The notes under the pieces were generated by a model. That model was not told the DNA's origin. It saw only the letters and a program-made list of their open reading frames with translations, and made no database searches. Source: an uncultured Christensenella sp. (GTDB lineage: Bacteria; Bacillota; Clostridia; Christensenellales; Borkfalkiaceae). From it: DNA of 64,000 nt. Each line of letters begins with the position of its first letter. Position 1 is the first letter of the stretch. A program made the position numbers and the translations under genes. Below, piece after piece: positions 39,650 to 47,297 of the stretch. The stretch spans positions 1 to 64,000 of the forward strand of contig CAJTUK010000006.1 of NCBI GenBank assembly GCA_910579525.1. The letters run 5' to 3'.

Positions 39650-41439
39650 CCGAAGTAAAAAAACGAAGCCCCTTAAACACGCTTTGGGGATTTTTGAAAA
39701 CACATAAAGTTTTGATTGCGGTGATGTTTGCGAGCGAGCTTTTGATAAGCGCGGTGAGCGTTGTGACGCCGCTGTTTCAAAGCTACGCGATAGACGAATA
39801 TATCGCAAAAAACACCGCCGAAGGGATTGGTTGGTTTATTCTTGCTTATTCGGCGCTTATTCTCGCTTCGACCGCTCTGCAATATATTGAAACGCGGTCG
39901 GGTATGAACCTTGAAATGTATTTGTTGAGGGATATGCGCAGGGCAACCTTTAATAAACTGCAAACTTTGCCCGTATCTTATTTCAACGCCAACAGCGTGG
40001 GCGCGTTGCATGCGAGGGTTATGAGCGACTCGGAGAAGATAGGCGGCATAGTTGTGTGGGACGGAAACCACGGGTTAAGGCATATCGTCTACGTGGCGGG
40101 CGCGGTGTGCGTGATGTTTTCGATAAACGCGTATTTGGCGCTGTGCGTGCTCGCGGTGGTGCCGCTTATAACGCTGGCTACGGCGCTGTTCCAGCGCAAG
40201 CTTATAAAGCTCAACAGAAAAGAGCGCGAAATAAACGCCCGCATAACCGCAGGATTTAACGAGGGCATAACGGGCGCGCCCACGACTAAATCGCTCGCGA
40301 TAGAAAACAGGCTGGACAAAGACTTTTTCCGCAATACCGCGGAAATCAAAAAAAAGAGCGTGCAGCTGGTGCATTACCGCTCGTTGTTCTTTTCGTTGAT
40401 AACTTTCGCGTCGTCGGCAGCGCTTGCCGCGGTTTTGTGGTACGGCGGAATAATTACGGCGGAGCAGGTTATAGGCATAGGCACTTTGAGCGTGTTTATG
40501 ACGTATGCGCAGGGCATGGTGGCGCCCGTGCAGTGGGCTACGGGAGCCATAGCGGATTTGATTTCGGTTAAAGTAAACCTTGAAAGAATTACCGCGCTTT
40601 TGAACGAGGACGGCGCGCCGGACGCTCCGGAAATAGTTGAAAAGTACGGCGACGGTTTCGACCATAAGCGTGAAAACTGGGAAAAAATCGATGGCGACGT
40701 GGAATTTGAAAACGTCAGTTTCAGATATCCCGACGGAGGCGGCTACGTTCTGGAAAACTTTAATTTAAAGGTTAAACGCGGTTCTTCGGTGGCTATCGTG
40801 GGCGAGACGGGAGCGGGGAAGTCAACCCTCGTCAATTTACTTTGCAGATTTTACGAGCCGACTTCGGGCAGAATTCTGATAGACGGCAAAGACGTGCGCG
40901 AGCGCTCTTGCGGCTGGTTGCACGCAAATATAGGCTACGTTTTGCAGTCGCCGCATTTGTTTTCGGGCACGGTGAGGGAAAACTTGCTTTACGGTAAAGA
41001 GGACGCGACCGAAGAGGAGCTTTTAGCCGCGGTAAAGAGCGTGAACGCGGATAAAGTTATAGAAAAACTCGAAAACGGACTCGATTCGCACGTGGGAGAG
41101 GGAGGAGGAACGCTTTCCGCAGGGGAAAAGCAGCTTTTATCTTTCGCGCGGGCGATACTTGCCGACCCCTCGCTGTTTATTCTGGACGAGGCGACTTCCT
41201 CTATAGATACACTTACGGAAAAACTCGTGCAGGACGCCGTTGAAAAGCTGATGAGCGGGCGAACCTGCTTTATTATAGCGCACCGACTTTCCACGGTAAA
41301 AAACGCCGACGTGATTCTTGTGGTATCGGACGGTAAAATAATAGAACGCGGCAATCATAAAGAACTGCTTGCCATGCGCGGACACTACTATAATATGTAC
41401 GTAAAACAGTTCCGCGAGGACGGAATGAAGAATTTATGA
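39646..41439 (+). CDS. ABC exporter subunit with canonical catalytic site (heterodimer partner 2)
   Basis: A 597-residue half-transporter. Walker A IVGETGAGKSTLVNL, Walker B LFILDEATSSIDT with catalytic Glu, switch IIAHRLSTV. The signature is LSAGEKQLLSFARAI: the usual Gly-Gly-Gln is changed to Ala-Gly-Glu. It overlaps the preceding gene by 4 nt and most likely forms a heterodimer of BmrCD/LmrCD type with it. Ends before a strong bidirectional terminator. Confidence 0.9.
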   Translation: MTEVKKRSPLNTLWGFLKTHKVLIAVMFASELLISAVSVVTPLFQSYAIDEYIAKNTAEGIGWFILAYSALILASTALQYIETRSGMNLEMYLLRDMRRATFNKLQTLPVSYFNANSVGALHARVMSDSEKIGGIVVWDGNHGLRHIVYVAGAVCVMFSINAYLALCVLAVVPLITLATALFQRKLIKLNRKEREINARITAGFNEGITGAPTTKSLAIENRLDKDFFRNTAEIKKKSVQLVHYRSLFFSLITFASSAALAAVLWYGGIITAEQVIGIGTLSVFMTYAQGMVAPVQWATGAIADLISVKVNLERITALLNEDGAPDAPEIVEKYGDGFDHKRENWEKIDGDVEFENVSFRYPDGGGYVLENFNLKVKRGSSVAIVGETGAGKSTLVNLLCRFYEPTSGRILIDGKDVRERSCGWLHANIGYVLQSPHLFSGTVRENLLYGKEDATEEELLAAVKSVNADKVIEKLENGLDSHVGEGGGTLSAGEKQLLSFARAILADPSLFILDEATSSIDTLTEKLVQDAVEKLMSGRTCFIIAHRLSTVKNADVILVVSDGKIIERGNHKELLAMRGHYYNMYVKQFREDGMKNL

Positions 41440-41469
41440 TTTTATAAGTTGCGCATACGGCAAATAATA

Positions 41470-41498
41470 GGCGGCGCGGGCATTTTGCCCGCGCCGCC
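41470..41498. terminator. Bidirectional terminator between exporter genes and mnmA
   Basis: A perfect 13-bp GC-rich stem (41470-41482 with 41486-41498) with a TTT loop. Confidence 0.75.
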
Positions 41499-41531
41499 GT
41501 TCTTTAATTGAATTTAGTTCGCGACGGGATT

Positions 41532-42605
41532 TTAATAATAAACCTCTTCTATAACGCCCCCGCCGAGGCAGTAAAGGTCGTCGTAAAACACGGCGTATTG
41601 ACCTTCGGTTACGGCGCGTTGAGGTTCTGCGAATTCTACCAGCGCGCCGCCGTTTTTAAGCGTTACGCAAACGCTTTGCTCGGGTTGGCGGTAACGGAAT
41701 TTTGCCGTCAGTTTTTGCGTTGTTTGCGGCATATGCGCTATCCAATTAAGTCCCGAAACAAAGCACGCCTTCGAATAGAGCGGGGTTTCGTCCCCGTGCG
41801 AAACATATAACACGTTGTTTTTCAAATCTTTTTTGACTACGAACCAACGCCCTTCCTCGCCGCGTTTGCCGCCGAGGTCGAGCCCTTTGCGTTGCCCCAA
41901 AGTATAATACATGAGCCCCGCGTGCTCGCCTACCTCTTCGCCGTCGAGAGTAATTATTTTTCCCGGTTTTGCGGGCAGATATTCGCTCAAAAATTTGCGG
42001 AAATTGCGTTCGCCTATAAAGCAAATTCCCGTGGAATCTTTCTTTTTGGCGGTAGCGAGTCCGGTTTTTTCCGCAATGGCGCGCACCTCGTCTTTGGGCA
42101 TGTCCGCGAGGGGGAAAATTACGTTATTCAGCTGATATTCCCGCACCTGATTTAAAAAATAGGTTTGGTCCTTGCCCGAGTCGAGCGCTTTTTTAAGGCG
42201 GTGTTTGCCGTTTGAGTGGTCGATTCCGCAGTAGTGCCCCGTGGCTATATAATCGGCTCCGAGTCCGAGCGCATAGTCGCGGAAGGGACCGAATTTGATT
42301 TCGCGGTTGCAGAGGACGTCGGGGTTGGGCGTTCTGCCTGCCTTGTACTCCGAAAGAAAGTGCGAAAATACCCGGTCGAGATATTCTTTGGCGAAATTCA
42401 CGCTGTAATACGGAATCGAAAGGGCGCCGCAAACCCTGCGAACGTCGGCAAAGTCTTCGTCCGCACTGCATGCGCCGTTGGGGGAGCTTTCCTCCCAGTT
42501 CATCATGAACAATCCTATTACGTTGTAACCCTGTTCCTTTAAAAGATAGGCGGCTACCGAAGAATCTACGCCGCCGCTCATTCCCACAACTACGGTTTTC
42601 GCCAT
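41532..42605 (-). CDS. mnmA: tRNA-specific 2-thiouridylase MnmA
   Basis: A 357-residue PP-loop enzyme: VVVGMSGGVDSSVAAYLL (ATP site), NPDVLCNREIKFGPF with the catalytic Cys, TGHYCGIDHSNGKH, and STGICFIGERNF with the second active Cys. It thiolates U34 of tRNA-Lys, -Glu and -Gln. Length normal. GAGG precedes the ATG. Transcribed from the divergent promoter pair at 42632-42682. Confidence 0.96.
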   Translation of the reverse strand: MAKTVVVGMSGGVDSSVAAYLLKEQGYNVIGLFMMNWEESSPNGACSADEDFADVRRVCGALSIPYYSVNFAKEYLDRVFSHFLSEYKAGRTPNPDVLCNREIKFGPFRDYALGLGADYIATGHYCGIDHSNGKHRLKKALDSGKDQTYFLNQVREYQLNNVIFPLADMPKDEVRAIAEKTGLATAKKKDSTGICFIGERNFRKFLSEYLPAKPGKIITLDGEEVGEHAGLMYYTLGQRKGLDLGGKRGEEGRWFVVKKDLKNNVLYVSHGDETPLYSKACFVSGLNWIAHMPQTTQKLTAKFRYRQPEQSVCVTLKNGGALVEFAEPQRAVTEGQYAVFYDDLYCLGGGVIEEVYY

Positions 42606-42631
42606 AATTTACCTCGCAAAAATATAAAAAT

Positions 42632-42682
42632 ATTATAGCACGCCCCATTAATATTTGCAAATATTTTGAATTGTGGTATAAT
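42632..42682. promoter_or_regulatory. Divergent sigma-A promoters sharing one palindromic -35 (TTGCAA)
   Basis: TTGCAA at 42655-42660 reads the same on both strands. Minus strand: 17-nt spacer to TATAAT (42637-42632), driving mnmA. Plus strand: 16-nt spacer to an extended TGG-TATAAT (42677-42682), driving the DUF4250 gene whose ATG begins 7 nt after this -10. RNA polymerase could occupy only one side at a time. Confidence 0.75.
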
Positions 42683-42688
42683 ACGGGT

Positions 42689-42871
42689 ATGATTTTACCT
42701 GCCGACGATTACATTTTGATTTCGGTTCTGAATACGAAGTTGCGCGATTTATACCCTTCGCTCGAAGAACTGTGCGAAGAGGAGGGGCTGGTTTGCGACG
42801 ACGTGGTTTCCAGAGCGGAAGCGGCGGGGTATGCTTACGACGGTAAGACTAATTCTTTCAAAATAATATAA
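42689..42871 (+). CDS. DUF4250 protein, probably from a leaderless mRNA
   Basis: 60 residues: MILPADDYILISVLNTKLRDLYPS, then LEELCEEEGLVCDDVVSRAEAAGY and YDGKTNSFKII. This matches small DUF4250 proteins of clostridia (pattern LP.D..ILLS.VNTKLRD.Y.SL..LC). Function unknown. The -10 element ends 7 nt before ATG 42689, so transcription should start at or within a base of the A, giving a leaderless message. Its stop lies only 3 nt before the severed tRNA-Arg. Confidence 0.8.
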   Translation: MILPADDYILISVLNTKLRDLYPSLEELCEEEGLVCDDVVSRAEAAGYAYDGKTNSFKII

Positions 42872-42874
42872 TAA

Positions 42875-42913
42875 GAGTCCGTAGTCTAATTGGATAAAAT
42901 CATGACCTCCGAC
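42875..42913 (+). pseudogene. Severed tRNA-Arg(CCG), 5' half only
   Basis: 39 bases align without gaps to the first 39 of the intact tRNA-Arg at 43064 (30/39), with an acceptor strand GAGTCCG, D arm and anticodon loop CTCCGAC. The match ends exactly at the 3' side of the anticodon loop; the next bases TTTTCACGG cannot pair with the 5' anticodon stem (CATGA), and no T arm or CCA follows. Interpreted as a chromosomal tRNA broken at the anticodon loop. Confidence 0.85.
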
Positions 42914-43063
42914 TTTTCACGGCTATGTTGGCATTTCCCGGAAAATTTACTATATGTTGTGGGTGTAGGTAATTTTTTCGGGGCAAAACCACAATGCATA
43001 AAAAATTTACAACCAAAATTACACCCTAGCGCATAGTTTACAAGATCTCCGCGAAAACAATAT
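42914..43063. other. 150-bp spacer between severed and intact tRNA-Arg
   Basis: No ORF. It contains imperfect inverted copies of GGGTGTA...AATTTT (near 42962) and AAAATTACACCC (near 43016), which could be recombinase arm sites or a relic of an attachment region. Origin unresolved. Confidence 0.4.
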
Positions 43064-43139
43064 GCACCCGTAGTCTAACTGGATAAAACTTCGGCCTCCG
43101 ACGCCGATGTTGTGAGTTCGAGCCTCGCCGGGTGCACCA
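43064..43139 (+). tRNA. tRNA-Arg (anticodon CCG), intact
   Basis: A 76-nt cloverleaf with CCA. Acceptor GCACCCG pairs perfectly with CGGGTGC; anticodon stem TCGGC/GCCGA with loop CTCCGAC gives CCG. Its acceptor stem differs from the severed copy's GAGTCCG, so it is a separate gene, not a repaired one. Confidence 0.95.
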
Positions 43140-43203
43140 AAACCCCCTGTGCAAAGCGGTGTGGGTAAAATTATATGATAGGCAATGGAGAAAACACAGC
43201 TTG

Positions 43204-44145
43204 ATGACAAAAGCGCAAAAGGATAATTTGGTTGGTCTTTATTATGATATTGTGGATAAAGCATATTTCTATTATGATATGGATAGCTTTATACGCGAAC
43301 AAATCGGGCGCAATATAGATTTCTTCAACAAACCCGAAGAATATCAGATCGAGATGTGGCTCAGACTGCTCGGCGGCGACGACTATAATCTTCTGTATCT
43401 CGGCGCAATGCTTGCGTTACAGGAAGACGACATGCGTTATCTTGACGATACGCTGTATACCGTTACCACGCTGGAACGGCTCACTATGATGTCAACGGAT
43501 TGGGACCTATTGTCCGTGTTGCTGTCGGCTAACCGTTTCGACGATATAGAGCGTTTTTTCCCGAAGGAAAACGTACAGAGTAAAATCGGCAGAGGTTGGC
43601 TGATAAATCTGGTAATGTATTTGTACTACGGCGAGGAAGCGTGGCGAGCGGAAGCGGTCGATACCGGTAGGCGTTACTCCGAGTCTAAAACTACAATCGA
43701 GGGAAAGGCGGTTGTAAACTGTCTTTTGAGTTTGGTCGATAAAGATTTCGATAGGTTTTCCGTAGAGTTGGATAATATATGCAAAGGCAAGCGCCGCTCG
43801 AATGAATTCGGCGAAAATAAATTTACCAAACAGTTCCCGTTTTTTGCTTTGGGACTTTACAATTTTGCACGCTTTTTATACGGCGAAGAAGTCGAAAATA
43901 TCGCGCTCCCCAATGATGCAGGTGCACTGATAGAACTGCACGAATACCAAAAAGCCAACGGGTACGCGACGGGTAAGCTCCTTGTGGATTTTAAAAATTC
44001 GGTTCCGCTCCTCGACGCATTGCTCAATATAGAGTTGCCGACCATACATTTGAAGTACGATAAAAAAGGTAAAGGTTATATCGATATTGACAGATACAAA
44101 AGCGAGATTACCGAAAGAGCGCTTGAAATTTATGCTCGGAAATGA
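43204..44145 (+). CDS. Orphan all-alpha protein, possible polymorphic-toxin immunity protein
   Basis: The frame is open from GTG 43132, but that lies inside the tRNA; ATG 43204 (MTKAQKDNLVGLYYD) or TTG 43201 is preferred, with GGAGA upstream. About 313 residues, helical, no membrane segment. Segments such as RGWLINLVMYLYYGEEAWRAEA and QFPFFALGLYNFARFLYGE recall Imm49-type immunity proteins, but the match is weak and from memory. No toxin gene is adjacent. It sits directly 3' of tRNA-Arg and is not part of any conserved cluster, consistent with acquired DNA. Confidence 0.55.
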   Translation: MTKAQKDNLVGLYYDIVDKAYFYYDMDSFIREQIGRNIDFFNKPEEYQIEMWLRLLGGDDYNLLYLGAMLALQEDDMRYLDDTLYTVTTLERLTMMSTDWDLLSVLLSANRFDDIERFFPKENVQSKIGRGWLINLVMYLYYGEEAWRAEAVDTGRRYSESKTTIEGKAVVNCLLSLVDKDFDRFSVELDNICKGKRRSNEFGENKFTKQFPFFALGLYNFARFLYGEEVENIALPNDAGALIELHEYQKANGYATGKLLVDFKNSVPLLDALLNIELPTIHLKYDKKGKGYIDIDRYKSEITERALEIYARK

Positions 44146-44468
44146 GTTGCATAATTGTCGGCAGACACAGTGAACCTGTGATTTGAAAAAATCACAGGTT
44201 TTTTTATTGTTTGCAAAATGAGGTGAACAAGTGTCATGTTTATCGCTTTTGTCAGCCGAATAAAATTCCGCAAAGGGAGTGAATTGACGCGAATTTTATC
44301 TCTCCCGCCACGGAAACGCGTTAAGATATCCGTCGAGAGCGTTTTAGAATTACTGCCTGTGATATACAAGTCCGCGTTCTTGATTTTCATCGGTCCGAGC
44401 ACAACATCAACAAAATCAATTTTTATTTCCACCGAATTAGCTTCCGGATTTACGGCTTCTTCTGCCAT
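44130..44468 (-). CDS. Uncertain ORF (112 aa), possibly a gene remnant
   Basis: Reads MAEEAVNPEANSVEIKIDFVD, then VVLGPMKIKNADLYITG. The first 85 residues have plausible protein composition, with AAAGG near the start. However, the 3' part runs across a strong terminator hairpin (44173-44206) and the end of the opposite gene, so an intact functional gene is doubtful. It could be a truncated cargo gene of an element linked to tRNA-Arg. No family recognised. From 44541 to 44688 I see only AT-rich DNA. Confidence 0.25.
   Translation of the reverse strand: MAEEAVNPEANSVEIKIDFVDVVLGPMKIKNADLYITGSNSKTLSTDILTRFRGGRDKIRVNSLPLRNFIRLTKAINMTLVHLILQTIKKPVIFSNHRFTVSADNYATHFRA
44173..44206 (+). terminator. 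Terminator after the 43204 gene
   Basis: A perfect 10-bp stem (44173-44182 with 44191-44200) followed by six T. Confidence 0.85.
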
Positions 44469-44688
44469 CTGGCAACCTTTGATAATTCGAGGGTTGTTTT
44501 TTGTTTTGCGGGGGGGGGCGGTGTGCGAATTGGTTTTTTAATGCTGAAAATTGTTAATTATATTAATTTTTTTGTCATTTTAAAGCGTTTGTCGCGAAAT
44601 ATTTGGTCAAATATAACTCAAACTGAAAGAGACGAACAAATCATTGCCTTTTGTGATAAAATTTTTTTAAATTATTTTTAGGCGGGTA

Positions 44689-44740
44689 TTGACTTTACCG
44701 ATATAGTATGCTATACTTGGTTTAACTTTACCGATATAGT
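44689..44740 (+). promoter_or_regulatory. Promoter with two 16-bp direct-repeat operators for the glycan locus
   Basis: TTGACT at 44689-44694, 17-nt spacer, TATACT at 44712-44717. ACTTTACCGATATAGT occurs at 44692-44707 (overlapping the -35 and spacer) and again at 44725-44740 (just after the predicted +1). The 33-bp phasing, about three helical turns, puts both copies on one DNA face. Likely sites for the locus LacI regulator (60344) or another repressor. Confidence 0.75.
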
Positions 44741-44780
44741 TGAGTTAATTATGTATTTTTCGGCAAAAAGCGGGAGATTT

Positions 44781-46016
44781 ATGACAAAATTCAGGAAAAT
44801 GTTAAAAATTAACAGTTTGTTTCTGACTCTTTTGAGCGCGTGCTTTTGCTTTGTTTTCGCCGCGTGCACGGACGGCGGCGGGAACAACGGGGGTAATTCG
44901 GGCGAAGGTGAAAATCCTCCCGTAGTTACTCCCGAAGAAAAAGTTGCGAAAAACAACGATTATTCCAATCCTATTTATCCATTGCACAACGGTGAAAAAA
45001 CGCCCGTGTATACCGCCGACCCCTACGTAATTAAGGGTGACGACGGGTTTTTCTATCTTTACTGCACCCAGACGGAAGTGTTTTTAAACGACGAAGTTAT
45101 GGGCAGAACGTTTAAGCGTGGACCCGTTTTCAAATCGCCCGATTGCGTAAACTGGGTTTATACCGCCGACGTTTTCGAAAATTACACTCCCGAGTGGGTT
45201 TCTCCCGTGGGCGGCAACAAGCCCGGCGTGTGGGCTCCTACCGTAGTTAAGGTGGGCGACGGGTACAATTATTATTACTCTTTTTCCGTCGGGAATTACG
45301 ATAACCCCGAAATCGGGATAGGCGTGGCCCGTTCGAGTACTCCGTACGGACCGTGGACGCACTACGGCAAACTTTTCAACTCCGGCGAAATAGGAGTGGT
45401 TAACTCCATAGACCCGCACGTTCTTTGGGACGAAGGCAGGCTGTATATGGTTTTCGGTTCTTACGGCGGATTGATTACTCTCGTCGAACTCGAAACCGAC
45501 GGTTTGTCTTTAAAGGGCGGGTTGGAGTATCAAAAAGAAAATAAAGTGGCGCTCGCAGGTTATGAGAGATACGAAATGGAAAACTACGAGGCGTCGATTA
45601 TTTTGAAGCGCAACGGCAAGTATTACCTTTTCCTTTCCACGGGCTCGACGTTGAGCGGGCTGAAATCCACCTATCACGTGGTGGTGGCTACTTCCGACAA
45701 CATAGCGGGGCCGTACGTGGATTCGCGCGGCAGGAATATGATGGGGCCCAACAGAGGCGATTACGTTATAACTCCGTCTATGTCCGGCGCAATGGGCGTA
45801 GGGCATATGTGCCTCGTGGAGGACGACGCGGGCGCCGTGTGGATGCTGTATCACGGTTACGATACGCAGGCGGCTTCGGCGGCGGACTGGCGCGTGCTGT
45901 ATCTGGATAAGCTTCACTGGACGGATACCCTGACGCCTTACGTGAAGGATAATCATGCTTCCAATCACGAAGTTCTTCCCGGACCTTATATAAACGCTTT
46001 GGAGGAAAACGATTGA
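44781..46016 (+). CDS. Secreted GH43 lipoprotein, endo-arabinanase-like
   Basis: Start ATG 44781 (MTKFRKMLKINSLFLTLL) follows GGGAG; 411 residues. Lipobox VFAAC near residue 29, then a Gly/Asn-rich linker. Five-bladed GH43 domain: YTADPYVIKGDDGFFYLYC (catalytic base Asp), GVWAPTVVKVGDGYNYYYS, SIDPHVLWDEGRLYMVFGSY (pKa-modulating Asp), and YEASIILKRNGKYYLFLS (candidate general-acid Glu). The IDP...MVFGS block is characteristic of endo-1,5-alpha-L-arabinanases, so an arabinan substrate is the best guess. First gene of the locus, a tandem paralogue of the next one. Confidence 0.85.
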   Translation: MTKFRKMLKINSLFLTLLSACFCFVFAACTDGGGNNGGNSGEGENPPVVTPEEKVAKNNDYSNPIYPLHNGEKTPVYTADPYVIKGDDGFFYLYCTQTEVFLNDEVMGRTFKRGPVFKSPDCVNWVYTADVFENYTPEWVSPVGGNKPGVWAPTVVKVGDGYNYYYSFSVGNYDNPEIGIGVARSSTPYGPWTHYGKLFNSGEIGVVNSIDPHVLWDEGRLYMVFGSYGGLITLVELETDGLSLKGGLEYQKENKVALAGYERYEMENYEASIILKRNGKYYLFLSTGSTLSGLKSTYHVVVATSDNIAGPYVDSRGRNMMGPNRGDYVITPSMSGAMGVGHMCLVEDDAGAVWMLYHGYDTQAASAADWRVLYLDKLHWTDTLTPYVKDNHASNHEVLPGPYINALEEND

Positions 46017-47185
46017 TGAAAAAACGGTTTTTAGCTGTATTGTTGTTGCCGGTGTTCTGTATTACGGGCTGTTTCGGCTCGGGCGATAACGACGGGGACA
46101 ACGGGAATAACGACGGCAACGACCCCGTGCCTGTGGAGTATACGCGTTCGCGTTTCAGCAATCCCCTCAAAATTTTAAAACAGGACGGCACGGAGTACTT
46201 CGTTACTACCGCGGATCCCGATATTATTCTCGCCGACGACGGTTACTTTTATATGTATCCCACTAACTGCGAGTGTGAAATGGGCGACAAAGGAATGACT
46301 TTCGACAGAGGGCCGATATTCAAGAGCGCGGACTGTTTGGAGTGGACGTGGTGCGGCAGCGTGTTTGCGGGGCACCCCGACGCCGGCAACTGGGGCTCGG
46401 CAAATTCGGGAATATGGGCGCCTTCGGTAGTAAAAATAGGCGACAAATACAATTATTATTACTCCGTTTCCGCGTGGGGCGACGATAACCCCGGAATAGG
46501 CGTGGCAACGAGCGACACTCCGTACGGACCGTGGACGCACTACGGCAAAGTTCTCGATCAAAATGAATCGGGGGTGCGCAACGGTATAGACCCCAAAGTG
46601 GTGGTGGAGGACGACGGCGTTTATATGATTTGGGGGTCGTTTTTCGGGATAGGTTGCACGCAACTTACGGACGACGGACTCGAACCTTTTTATGCAGGCG
46701 CGGATTTAAAAGAACATATTACTTATATAATTGCCGACAATACGAATAACGGCGGAATGAACATAGACATTAATTACGAAGGTTCGTATATTATCAAAAG
46801 GAACGGGTGGTACTACTTTTTCGGCTCGCAGGGAACTTGCCTCGACGGAATGAACTCCACCTATAACGTGAAGGTAGGCAAGTCTCAAAGCCTGTTCGGT
46901 CCTTATGTGGACGGCGAGGGTAAAACTCTTGCGGTGGACAGCTACGGCGACCTTGTTGTGGGACCGAGCGAGGAAGTCGCGGGCACGGGACACAACGCGG
47001 TGTTTCAGGACGCGAAGGGTGAATGGTGGATACTCTATCACGGGTTTTACGGTCTTGGCGAACACTCCGACGAGCGCTCGCTGTTTATAGACAAACTTCT
47101 TTGGGACGAAAACGGTATGCCCTACGTTGAGGGCAAAGTTGCCGGACTCGAAGAGCAGGACAGCCCTTGGGTAGTAAAAAAATAA
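46016..47185 (+). CDS. Secreted GH43 lipoprotein, endo-arabinanase-like, tandem paralogue
   Basis: Start ATG 46016 overlaps the previous stop (TGATG), with GGAGG 10 nt upstream; 389 residues. Lipobox CITGC near residue 19 and an Asp/Asn/Gly linker. Same GH43 blocks: TTADPDIILADDGYFYMY, GIWAPSVVKIGDKYNYYYS, GIDPKVVVEDDGVYMIWGSF and YEGSYIIKRNGWYYFFGS (Glu of YEGS). It clearly arose by duplication of the same ancestor as the upstream gene. Acts outside the cell, anchored to the membrane, releasing arabino-oligosaccharides for the ABC importer downstream (inference). Confidence 0.85.
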   Translation: MKKRFLAVLLLPVFCITGCFGSGDNDGDNGNNDGNDPVPVEYTRSRFSNPLKILKQDGTEYFVTTADPDIILADDGYFYMYPTNCECEMGDKGMTFDRGPIFKSADCLEWTWCGSVFAGHPDAGNWGSANSGIWAPSVVKIGDKYNYYYSVSAWGDDNPGIGVATSDTPYGPWTHYGKVLDQNESGVRNGIDPKVVVEDDGVYMIWGSFFGIGCTQLTDDGLEPFYAGADLKEHITYIIADNTNNGGMNIDINYEGSYIIKRNGWYYFFGSQGTCLDGMNSTYNVKVGKSQSLFGPYVDGEGKTLAVDSYGDLVVGPSEEVAGTGHNAVFQDAKGEWWILYHGFYGLGEHSDERSLFIDKLLWDENGMPYVEGKVAGLEEQDSPWVVKK

Positions 47186-47208
47186 ATTAAGACAACCTAA
47201 TAAATTTA

Positions 47209-47253
47209 CAGCCCCGCGGGGCTGTTGCTTTCCGTAAACAAACGGAAAGCAAC
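47209..47253 (+). repeat. Two overlapping hairpins in the gap before the solute-binding protein gene
   Basis: A 16-bp perfect palindrome (47209-47224) adjoins a 12-bp stem with a six-base loop (47224-47235 with 47242-47253). No T-run follows on either strand, so simple termination is doubtful; an mRNA stability or processing element is possible. Confidence 0.6.
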
Positions 47254-47297
47254 AAAAACTTCTAATTGATTTAAAAATTCCTTAAGGAGGAAATTGT

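Noticed and set aside
43132..43203. Upstream GTG start for the orphan gene
   Set aside because: GTG 43132 lies within the acceptor stem of tRNA-Arg, and residues before 43204 show no sign of selection.
44236..44541. 101-residue plus-strand ORF downstream of the orphan gene
   Set aside because: Overlaps the minus-strand candidate, no ribosome site, composition like a reverse-frame translation, ends in a G-rich low-complexity run.
44146..44700. Displaced 3' half of tRNA-Arg as the far end of a small element
   Set aside because: No sequence ending in CGGACTC plus CCA and no GTTCGA-type T loop was found here, so the element end, if any, is not in this gap.
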